Of a stretch of DNA of 5,982 nt, positions 1 through 5,161 are shown piece after piece. The notes below the pieces were generated by a model, which searched no databases, was not told where the DNA came from, and worked only from the letters and a program-made list of their open reading frames with translations. The position numbers were made by a program, and so were the translations under genes. The number at the start of each line of letters is the position of its first letter. Position 1 is the stretch's first letter. Origin of the DNA: Robiginitomaculum sp. (GTDB lineage: Bacteria > Pseudomonadota > Alphaproteobacteria > Caulobacterales > Maricaulaceae); contig NVVU01000058.1 of NCBI GenBank assembly GCA_002733485.1, forward strand, positions 990 through 6,971, given 5' to 3'.

Positions 1-472
1 CCACGCCATTAATGGCAAAGCCATCGGTACCATTGAGCGTGGTGACGTCTATGATAGAGGAAAAGGCGGTATTTTTACCAAAAATGACAAAGCAGGTCCC
101 GGCATTCATACGTCCGGCCGGGTCGAAGTAACTGTCGCCAATGACCAAGTCATTGATGCCATCGCCATTGATATCACCGGCAGAACTGACGGCATTGCCG
201 ATTTTATCATAGATGTTTTTTCCCTTTACGGCAAAGCCATCAGATCCATTTAAGGTACTGAGGTTTATCGGCGAGGTGAACCCGCCATTTTTACCAAAGA
301 TCACAAATACTTCACCAGCCTGCAGCAGGCTGCCTTGGTCCTTATTTGGTACACTAACGACGATGTCATCAATGCCATCTGCATTAAGGTCGCCAATGGT
401 GTTTACGTTCACTGCGCCAAAATTGCCGCCCACATCCAGAGTGAAACCATTGGTGCCATCCAGAGTGTTCAG
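1..472 (-). repeat. Tandem FG-GAP coding repeat, period about 216 bp
   Basis: Coding repeat units on the minus strand begin near 472, 262 and 46. They correspond to protein residues from 54, 124 and 196. The second and third units are spaced exactly 72 codons apart; the first is 70 codons long. Identity is clear at protein level (TLNG-DGF, D-N-DG--D, FVIFGKN) and partial at DNA level. The array continues beyond position 1, so the number of blades is unknown; propellers of this kind usually have seven. Confidence 0.75.
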
Positions 473-631
473 TTCAAATGCGGCGGGGAAGCTCATGGCC
501 GGTGCGAATTGCAGGCTCCAGAACACGGCCATCAACAGGCTATATCCAAAGGCTTTGATGATGCGAATAGCGGTTCTGCGCTTTGCGGCCGCAAAACGTT
601 TGCCATTTTCAAGAACGGATTCCGGTGCCAT
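1..631 (-). CDS. Secreted FG-GAP (integrin alpha-like) beta-propeller protein, N-terminal part
   Basis: This open frame starts at ATG 631 and runs off the left edge after 210 codons, so the C-terminus is unseen. The start is supported by AAGAGG (645-640) eight bases upstream. Residues 1-27 form a basic n-region (K11, R12, K17, R18, R19, R23, K26). A hydrophobic stretch at about 28-45 ends in FAPA-MS, which resembles a signal peptide with cleavage near residue 45. Two FG-GAP blades follow, each with a calcium-loop motif: DLNADGIDD at 81-89 and DINGDGIND at 153-161. VFVIFGKN (109-115) recurs as CFVIFGKN (180-187), and TLNGSDGF recurs as TLNGTDGF, giving a 72-residue period. In known families such repeats fold as a calcium-binding propeller used in adhesion, matrix binding or attached enzymes. 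The specific function is unknown because the rest of the protein is missing. The gene diverges from the response regulator and shares its upstream region. Confidence 0.85.
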   Translation of the reverse strand, partial: MAPESVLENGKRFAAAKRRTAIRIIKAFGYSLLMAVFWSLQFAPAMSFPAAFELNTLDGTNGFTLDVGGNFGAVNVNTIGDLNADGIDDIVVSVPNKDQGSLLQAGEVFVIFGKNGGFTSPINLSTLNGSDGFAVKGKNIYDKIGNAVSSAGDINGDGINDLVIGDSYFDPAGRMNAGTCFVIFGKNTAFSSIIDVTTLNGTDGFAINGV

Positions 632-654
632 GATTTCGGCCTCTTATGCTGTAA

Positions 655-660
655 TGTATA
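655..660 (-). promoter_or_regulatory. Candidate -10 element for the FG-GAP gene
   Basis: On the minus strand 660-655 reads TATACA, a good match to a sigma-70 -10 box. It lies 23 bases upstream of ATG 631 and just ahead of the AAGAGG ribosome site. No convincing -35 is visible 16-18 bp further up (the region reads like CAATAC), which would fit a promoter that needs an activator. If transcription starts near 648, the centre of the 695-714 palindrome would be at about -56. This is inferred from sequence only. Confidence 0.3.
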
Positions 661-694
661 AGGCCGAGGGTATGCTGGTATTGCCAGTGGAATA

Positions 695-714
695 AATGCT
701 ACACATGTAGCATT
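695..714. promoter_or_regulatory. Perfect 20-bp palindrome, candidate operator
   Basis: AATGCTACACATGTAGCATT consists of two 9-bp arms (AATGCTACA and TGTAGCATT) around a CA spacer. It is perfect across the arms and stops at 694/715. It lies in the divergent spacer, 63 bp from the FG-GAP start and 119 bp from the regulator start. Its length and symmetry are those of a site for a dimeric helix-turn-helix regulator; LuxR-class boxes are also about 20 bp. There is no T-tract, so it is not an intrinsic terminator. The natural candidate ligand is the adjacent NarL-type regulator, but this is inference. Confidence 0.55.
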
Positions 715-789
715 GATCCAAGGGGTATAAAAAACAGATAGATAGCTGCAAATATGCTTTGTATAAGGTGTATTCTGAATGCCGTCTGG

Positions 790-801
790 TGCAATTTTGC
801 A
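790..801. repeat. Short perfect inverted repeat in the regulator leader
   Basis: TGCAATTTTGCA has 5-bp arms (TGCAA and TTGCA) with a TT spacer. It sits 32 bp upstream of the regulator start codon. It could be a weak protein site or a small hairpin, but at this length it could also be chance. Confidence 0.25.
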
Positions 802-833
802 GAACGGTTTTAAATTTTAACTGGGTCCGAGCC

Positions 834-848
834 ATGGTGTCACACCGT
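834..848 (+). promoter_or_regulatory. Hairpin containing the regulator start codon
   Basis: In the mRNA AUGGUG can pair with CACCGU across a UCA loop, giving six pairs of which one is G-U. This would enclose both AUG 834 and the in-frame GUG 837. Together with the weak ribosome site it could reduce translation of the regulator. The same bases include GGTGT-C-ACACC as a DNA palindrome, so a protein site is another reading. Only sequence complementarity supports it. Confidence 0.3.
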
Positions 849-1457
849 ATTATTGTTGCTGATGACCATCCCGTTTTTCGCGAGGGTCTAAGCCGTTTGC
901 TAGTGCGTTCTATCGCGGATGCTGAAATTGTTGAGACCGATCATTTTGAAGCGGTTTTAACACTGGCAGAAAAGAAAGCGCCCGATCTTTTTATGCTGGA
1001 TTTGAATTTTCCAGGGTTTTCACCAACACGTTCGATTGATCAGTTACGGCTTGCCTATCCAACGGCGGCTATCGTTATCATTTCCATGCAGGACGATGTA
1101 CGAACCATCAATGACATGTTGTTGCTGAATATTGATGGGTTTATCAGCAAGGCGATTGACCCTGTAAAAATCGGCGAAGCTGTGGCCAGAGTATTGGCGG
1201 GTGAAATTGTGATTATGGGGCCACAGGATGCAACCAGATTAACCGGTGAAGGCACACAATCTACCATTGCCAAATTGTCTTCCCGTCAGCGTGATGTGCT
1301 GAAACTGGTGGTGGCGGGAAAAACCAATAAAGAGATTGGCCGGGATCTTGATATATCTCCCTTTACGGTGCGTACGCATGTTTCCGCATTGTTGAAATCC
1401 ATGCATTTGCTGACGCGATCGGCGGCTGCTGCCGTTGGCCGCGAGGCTGGCCTGTAA
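834..1457 (+). CDS. NarL/LuxR-family response regulator
   Basis: A 207-residue regulator of the usual NarL/FixJ length. The N-terminal receiver (about 5-120) has the acidic pair D10/D11, phosphoacceptor D56 (LFMLDLNFPG), switch S84 and K106. A linker leads to a C-terminal LuxR-type helix-turn-helix (about 147-200). That domain carries LSSRQRDVLKLVVAGKTNKE and the recognition helix around SPFTVRTHVSALL, which are typical DNA contacts. Phosphorylation at D56 is expected to drive dimerisation and binding to a palindromic site. The frame is open back to 759, but ATG 834 is preferred because the homologous region begins at SHRIIVADDHPVF and the extra 25 residues look like translated leader. The ribosome site is poor for any start here; GTG 837 is an alternative. 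The gene converges on the hybrid kinase, the likely phosphodonor, and diverges from the FG-GAP gene. The target genes are inferred, not shown. Confidence 0.93.
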   Translation: MVSHRIIVADDHPVFREGLSRLLVRSIADAEIVETDHFEAVLTLAEKKAPDLFMLDLNFPGFSPTRSIDQLRLAYPTAAIVIISMQDDVRTINDMLLLNIDGFISKAIDPVKIGEAVARVLAGEIVIMGPQDATRLTGEGTQSTIAKLSSRQRDVLKLVVAGKTNKEIGRDLDISPFTVRTHVSALLKSMHLLTRSAAAAVGREAGL

Positions 1458-1461
1458 GGTG

Positions 1462-3234
1462 TTATTTTGAGGCGGCAAGAAGCGCCTTTTCTTTGGTTAA
1501 TAGTGATAATATCATCGAGCGCATTTGTTGTGCCGAGGCCGGTTTTTCAATCATGCCAAAAGGAGCCTCGATATCAAGTGTACCCTGATCCAGGTTTTGC
1601 ACCCCGGTTATGACCAATGCAGGCAATTGTCTTCCCTCGATTTGACGGGTTTGTTCAATGCAGTTTTTGCCCATATTCTGGCCGCCAAGATCAAAGTCTG
1701 TAATCAGCAAATCGATGCCCAGCATTTTTTTCGGAATGCTTTTTGACGATGTTGCTATACACCCCCATGAATTCAACAATTTAACGGTGGCGTTCAAAAT
1801 ATCTTCATTGTTATCAATAACATGCACATTCAAACCGGATAAGCGTAAATGGCTTGTCGAGGGCTTCAATCCGCTGTCGGGCTGGGCCGGAACGGTTTTT
1901 AAGCCACCAATCTCAATGCGTGTGCCTTTATCCTGGCCCGAAGTCATCGTGCACGTAAGGCCCAGGATTTGTGAATAGCTCTTGACCAGCGCAAGGCCCA
2001 GTCCAAGCCCTTCTGTCTTTTGTGAACCGGGTTTGTGTTCGCGATAAAATTCCTTAAACACATCATCAATCTTGTCGGCTGCAATCCCTTTGCCCTGATC
2101 GGCTACAAATACCGTGATGGTTTGCCCAGGTGCCAATGAGCCAATGGTTATTGGTTTCCCGGGGGCATATTTGATGGCATTGGAGACAAGGTTCTGAACA
2201 ATATTCGTCAGCAAAGTGTGATCAGTCTCAACCCAGCATGGCGAAGTCTGCACATGTATTTCACATTTTGCCTGCAGAGCGGTTTCCAGATTTCTGTTGG
2301 CCACCCCTTTGAGAAGTTCTTCGAGATTGTAGTGGCTGATTTGTGATTGCACATGGCCAAGGTCCAAAGCCGAATAATCCAGTAGAGATCGGAAAAGTTC
2401 GGACATATTGGCAACGGATTGATCAATTTTTTTTACTGTTTCTCTTGAAAAGTCACTCATTTTTTCGTGTTGCAAATTGCTGTTCAACAGGCCGATGGCG
2501 TGCAGAGGCTGGCGAAGGTCATGGCTTGCATGTGCTAAAAACCGTGACTTGGCTTCATTGGCACTGGCAGCAAACTGCCTGGCAATTTCCAATTGTTTGG
2601 ATGATTCTTCCAGCGTGTGAACCTGACGCGCCAGGTCTTCAGTCAATTTATTATTGGCAACCAAAAATCCGTGCATTCGACTGGCCATGATGGACAGCAA
2701 TAGCGCATATAAAAGCATCATACCGGCGGTAATATGCCCAACCGGGTAGGGCGAATAACGCCAGAATGCAAAGGCAAGTAGAGGCACAGAGGTCCAGATA
2801 CTGCTATAGCAAGAGCGTAAAATGGCGCTTTGGGATGACACGGCGGCCAAGGCGGTACCCCCCAGTGCCAATGTAAAAAACTGAGCATTTTCCAGTGATA
2901 ACCGGGCCGCTGCAATGGCCCCGGCACCCCATAATAAGCCCACCATAATCGTAAACACTGTATGGGCTAAACCCAGGTTTAACAGGCGGCGCGATTTACG
3001 GTCGGTGTCTAGCTTTGCTCCATAACGACATATACACGTCACCACAATGGAGATGGATACCATGGCAGCAAACCAGAATATAAAAAAATTGCCTCGCGGC
3101 CTGATGGCAATAAAAACCAGTGTTACAGCCACAATGTGTACCATCCAGCTATTGCTGCCAATCTTGAACAAGTATTTTAATTGCCATGGTTGGGGGCGCA
3201 TGCTGGCAGTAATCTTGGATAGGAAATTCAACAC
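1462..3234 (-). CDS. Membrane hybrid sensor histidine kinase with C-terminal receiver
   Basis: A 590-residue protein. About six membrane helices (roughly 31-45, 48-69, 86-110, 117-135, 145-159, 166-184) form the sensor region, with no recognisable PAS, CHASE or Cache domain. A short coiled linker (about 193-225) leads to the kinase core. The H-box is FLAHASHDLRQPLHAIGLL with phospho-accepting H238. The ATPase domain has the N-box around N348/N352 (NLVSNAIKYAPG), G1 D379-G-K-G383 and G2 TEGLGLGLALVKS (407-419). The receiver (about 468-580) has D474, phosphoacceptor D513 (LLITDFDLGG), T543 and K564 (EKP). No Hpt domain follows. The start is GTG 3234, with GGGGAA (3248-3243) eight bases upstream; the first in-frame ATG (codon 12) has no ribosome site. 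It converges on the NarL-type regulator, which lacks another kinase nearby, so the pair probably form one system. The signal sensed is unknown. Confidence 0.94.
   Translation of the reverse strand: MLNFLSKITASMRPQPWQLKYLFKIGSNSWMVHIVAVTLVFIAIRPRGNFFIFWFAAMVSISIVVTCICRYGAKLDTDRKSRRLLNLGLAHTVFTIMVGLLWGAGAIAAARLSLENAQFFTLALGGTALAAVSSQSAILRSCYSSIWTSVPLLAFAFWRYSPYPVGHITAGMMLLYALLLSIMASRMHGFLVANNKLTEDLARQVHTLEESSKQLEIARQFAASANEAKSRFLAHASHDLRQPLHAIGLLNSNLQHEKMSDFSRETVKKIDQSVANMSELFRSLLDYSALDLGHVQSQISHYNLEELLKGVANRNLETALQAKCEIHVQTSPCWVETDHTLLTNIVQNLVSNAIKYAPGKPITIGSLAPGQTITVFVADQGKGIAADKIDDVFKEFYREHKPGSQKTEGLGLGLALVKSYSQILGLTCTMTSGQDKGTRIEIGGLKTVPAQPDSGLKPSTSHLRLSGLNVHVIDNNEDILNATVKLLNSWGCIATSSKSIPKKMLGIDLLITDFDLGGQNMGKNCIEQTRQIEGRQLPALVITGVQNLDQGTLDIEAPFGMIEKPASAQQMRSMILSLLTKEKALLAASK
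1470..1494 (+). terminator. Weak intrinsic terminator after the response regulator
   Basis: AGGCG (1470-1474) pairs with CGCCT (1483-1487) over an 8-nt loop, and the T-rich run TTTCTTT follows at 1488-1494. The stem begins 12 bases after the regulator stop. A G-U pair at 1469/1488 may extend it. The element lies inside the last codons of the convergent kinase gene, which explains how the two genes can sit 4 bp apart. There is no U-tract in the opposite direction, so it would act on the regulator transcript only. The short stem limits confidence. Confidence 0.4.
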
Positions 3235-3242
3235 TATTTACA

Positions 3243-3262
3243 TTCCCCGGATCAAATTTATA
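3243..3262 (-). promoter_or_regulatory. Candidate kinase promoter -10 and ribosome site
   Basis: On the minus strand TATAAA (3262-3257) is a good -10 match. GGGGAA (3248-3243) is a plausible Shine-Dalgarno site eight bases before GTG 3234. A start of transcription near 3250 would leave a leader of about 16 bases. The -35 region 17 bp upstream (CCTACA-like) is poor. The ribosome site is the better supported half, and it decides the GTG start. Confidence 0.35.
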
Positions 3263-3436
3263 GGCCCTGACCCAGGATTGTAGGACAGTCTGGCAGTGCC
3301 GTTAAGGTATAGTTTCAGGACATTCAATTCCATCGGCCTTCACAAATAACTAGCGCACCCATATCAACCGGTAAGGCAGGCCGTGTCCGGTTAGCCATGA
3401 GGGATGGAACTTACCCTTCAGCTATGCTTCATTTAT

Positions 3437-3505
3437 CCGGATTGGCCGTCAAAGGCAGCAAGGCGCGCTCGCGAAAATGTGTTTTGAAGCGCGCGCTCAA
3501 TCCGG
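3437..3505 (+). repeat. Nested inverted repeat (possible RNA structure) upstream of redoxin
   Basis: The outer arms CCGGATTG (3437-3444) and CAATCCGG (3498-3505) are perfectly complementary over 8 bp. Inside them GCGCGCT (3463-3469) pairs with AGCGCGC (3488-3494), and AAAA (3474-3477) can pair with TTTT (3482-3485) over a TGTG loop. The repeat ends 40 bases before the redoxin start. No T-run follows, so it is not a standard terminator. It may be a leader structure, a regulator site or a small RNA; no known riboswitch class is recognised. Confidence 0.4.
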
Positions 3506-3545
3506 CCTAAGGTGCAGTCTTCTTATGCGGTGGATGGGGCGCACC

Positions 3546-4403
3546 ATGAATTTTCTAAAATCTGTTTACGTGATGGCGTACATCACAGCGGCACTGGCCA
3601 TCAGTGTCTATGCGGTTATGCAATTATCGGGTGGCGGCAATGTCTTGGCCTGGTCCGGGGTGTTGCTGGCCAATGCGCCCTTCATGGTTCGTCTTAGCTG
3701 GATCATGATAATGAAGGATACCGCCCGCACCAGCGCGCGTTTTCCGCTGTTTATCGGGCTAGGGGCGACGGGTACGGCATTGAGCCTTTATGCCGGGATG
3801 AATGGGGCACCTTTATTGGCGTTTGACCTGGCTTTGGTGGGCTTTGTCGGCTTTTTTCTCTACAGCTTCTGGTACTCGTCCTTTGCCGGGCGCGGCAGCG
3901 ATATGCTCAAACCCGGCCAGACGCTGGTACCCTTTACCGTGCGTTCCGTAGATGGCGAAAAGATCAGTTCCACCGATATGCGCGGGCGGCCACACATATT
4001 GATATTTTTTCGCGGCAATTGGTGTCCTTTGTGCATGGCGCAGATCAAGGAACTGGCCAAAGCCTATCAACAGATCGAGGCCTGCGGCGCCAAAGTGGCG
4101 CTAATTGCACCGCAACCTCATAAAAACACCAAGACGCTGGCCAAAAAGTTTGATGTGGATTTTGATTTCTACACTGACAAAGGAAATAAGGCGGCTCGCG
4201 CCCTTGGCATTGCCAATTCTTGGGGCATTCCCTTTGGCATGCAGGTGTTGGGATATTCCAGCGAAACCGTGCTGCCCACGGTGATTATCACCGACCCTGA
4301 TGGTAAAATCCTCTGGGCCGATGAAACCGACAATTATCGGGTGCGGCCAGAGCCGGAAACCTTTTTGGCAGTTTTGCGCGATAACGGGTTTTGCCCGGCC
4401 TGA
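3546..4403 (+). CDS. Membrane-anchored peroxiredoxin/thioredoxin-like (AhpC/TSA, redoxin) protein
   Basis: 285 residues from ATG 3546, chosen because GGATGGGG (3532-3539) lies six bases upstream and the first helix begins directly after MNFLK. The frame is open back to 3477 but those residues do not resemble protein. Four hydrophobic helices (about 6-26, 33-55, 67-87, 89-110) are followed by a redoxin domain (about 122-282). Its active-site motif is RGNWCPLC, with C160 and C163; C180 and C283 are further cysteines. The fold continues through VALIAPQPHK, the FYTDKGNKAARALGI segment and LPTVIITDPDGKILWAD (243-259). Positive charges in the 2-3 loop (K57, R61, R65) and neutral outer loops predict both ends inside, placing the domain in the cytoplasm. 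The RG-WCP-C form is typical of peroxiredoxin-like proteins rather than classic Prx, so peroxide or disulfide reduction is likely but the substrate is unknown. It converges on maiA with a 9-bp gap and no clear terminator. Confidence 0.88.
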   Translation: MNFLKSVYVMAYITAALAISVYAVMQLSGGGNVLAWSGVLLANAPFMVRLSWIMIMKDTARTSARFPLFIGLGATGTALSLYAGMNGAPLLAFDLALVGFVGFFLYSFWYSSFAGRGSDMLKPGQTLVPFTVRSVDGEKISSTDMRGRPHILIFFRGNWCPLCMAQIKELAKAYQQIEACGAKVALIAPQPHKNTKTLAKKFDVDFDFYTDKGNKAARALGIANSWGIPFGMQVLGYSSETVLPTVIITDPDGKILWADETDNYRVRPEPETFLAVLRDNGFCPA

Positions 4404-4412
4404 TCTGCTTTA

Positions 4413-5054
4413 CTAAACCGCATCGGGCTGGTTGGCGGGATGCGCGGCTATGAAGGCAGGCAGGTCAGCGCAGGCCGCATCAACGGCGGTAATGGCAGGA
4501 AAGGGGCCAAGGTCCACCTTAAAGCGCCGGGCGGCATAAACCTGTGGGATGAGGTTGCATTCCACCATGCCCGGGGCGTCGCCAAAGCAAAAGTCACCAC
4601 GCTTGCTGTCGGCGTTCAGTATGGTTTCCAGCGCCGCAAAGCCGTCCGAGATCCAGCGGGTGATCCAGCCAAGAACTGCCTTCTGGTTGGCCCCAAATTC
4701 GCTTTTCAGGGCATTTAATATCCGCAGATTATTGATCGGGTGAATATCACAGGCGATCAGTGCCGCCATGGCCCGCACCCGAGCCCGGTCAAACCGGTCT
4801 GTTGGCAGCAAAGGCGGCTGGGGCCAGCTTTCTTCAACCCATTCCAATATGGCTGGCGACTGGGTCAGCGTGTGGCCATCAACCGTTATGGCCGGGGCCA
4901 GTCCTTGTGGGTTTATAGCCAGATACGCCGCTGATTTGTGTTCTTTTTCAAGTAGATTCACCGGCACGTATTCAAAGGGAACGCCTTTCAGATGAAGCGC
5001 AATGCGCACGCGGTGAGAGGTGCCGCTGCGGTAATAATTATACAGCCTGATCAC
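4413..5054 (-). CDS. maiA: Maleylacetoacetate isomerase (zeta-class glutathione transferase)
   Basis: 213 residues. This enzyme uses glutathione to isomerise maleylacetoacetate to fumarylacetoacetate in the cytoplasmic tyrosine/homogentisate pathway. The N-terminal thioredoxin-like domain begins RLYNYYRSGTSHRVRIALHLKG and has the conserved cis-proline (P54 in NPQGLAPAI) and the glutathione-binding Q65/S66 (TQSPAILEW). The helical domain has the zeta-class signatures DIHPINNLRIL (103-113) and ECNLIPQVYAARRF. The catalytic loop reads S10-G11-T12-S13 where the usual form is S-S-A/C-S. The start is GTG 5054, not ATG 5102: AAGGAG (5066-5061) lies six bases before GTG, and family proteins begin close to this residue. 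It diverges from hpd, whose product feeds the same pathway two steps earlier. Confidence 0.95.
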   Translation of the reverse strand: MIRLYNYYRSGTSHRVRIALHLKGVPFEYVPVNLLEKEHKSAAYLAINPQGLAPAITVDGHTLTQSPAILEWVEESWPQPPLLPTDRFDRARVRAMAALIACDIHPINNLRILNALKSEFGANQKAVLGWITRWISDGFAALETILNADSKRGDFCFGDAPGMVECNLIPQVYAARRFKVDLGPFPAITAVDAACADLPAFIAAHPANQPDAV

Positions 5055-5161
5055 AATTGTCTCCTTGGCGATAAAAATAGTTGCATTTGTTACTAATTGC
5101 ACTCATCTTAGGGTTAAACAATGGCGTATGTAGGCGCCCTTATGCAAGCTGGAGCGAGAAA
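5055..5161. promoter_or_regulatory. Divergent maiA-hpd control region
   Basis: This 107-bp spacer must hold promoters for both genes. An imperfect 20-bp dyad at 5082-5101 starts and ends in TGCA (7 of 10 pairs match) and also gives two TTGCA direct repeats 16 bp apart (5081, 5097). It is a possible site for a shared regulator of tyrosine catabolism. I could not identify a clear -35/-10 pair in either direction. GGAG at 5151-5154 serves hpd. Confidence 0.4.
5061..5066 (-). promoter_or_regulatory. Strong ribosome site fixing the maiA GTG start
   Basis: The minus strand reads AAGGAG, a near-ideal Shine-Dalgarno sequence, with a 6-base spacing to GTG 5054. It would be coding sequence if the upstream ATG at 5102 were used, which argues for the GTG start. 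Confidence 0.85.

Larger units (their letters stand above)
3235..3545. other. 311-bp divergent spacer between kinase and redoxin genes
   Basis: No convincing coding frame is present. The left end holds the candidate kinase promoter. A 6-bp inverted repeat AACCGG/CCGGTT lies at 3366-3371 and 3387-3392. The right third holds the nested inverted repeat at 3437-3505. A GGATGGGG ribosome site at 3532-3539 precedes the redoxin start. I could not pick out a clear -35/-10 pair for the rightward gene. Confidence 0.5.

Noticed and set aside
213..695. Rightward 160-residue open frame opposite the FG-GAP gene
   Set aside because: It is antisense to a clear FG-GAP coding repeat, its product resembles no domain, and no ribosome site precedes it.
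759..833. A 25-residue N-terminal extension of the response regulator
   Set aside because: Receiver domains of this family begin within a few residues of the VADDHP segment. The extension is AT-rich leader containing an inverted repeat, and no ribosome site precedes 759.
644..835. Leftward 63-residue open frame filling the FG-GAP/regulator spacer
   Set aside because: It lacks a ribosome site, overlaps the regulator start and runs through the palindrome and the candidate FG-GAP promoter.
4385..4428. Possible bidirectional terminator between redoxin and maiA
   Set aside because: CGGG/CCCG (4 bp) and GCCCG/CGGGC (5 bp, 26-nt loop) compete for the same bases, and neither is followed by a T-run on either strand.
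5055..5102. A 16-residue N-terminal extension of maiA from ATG 5102
   Set aside because: It would place the AAGGAG ribosome site inside the coding sequence, and zeta-class transferases begin close to the RLYNYYRS segment.
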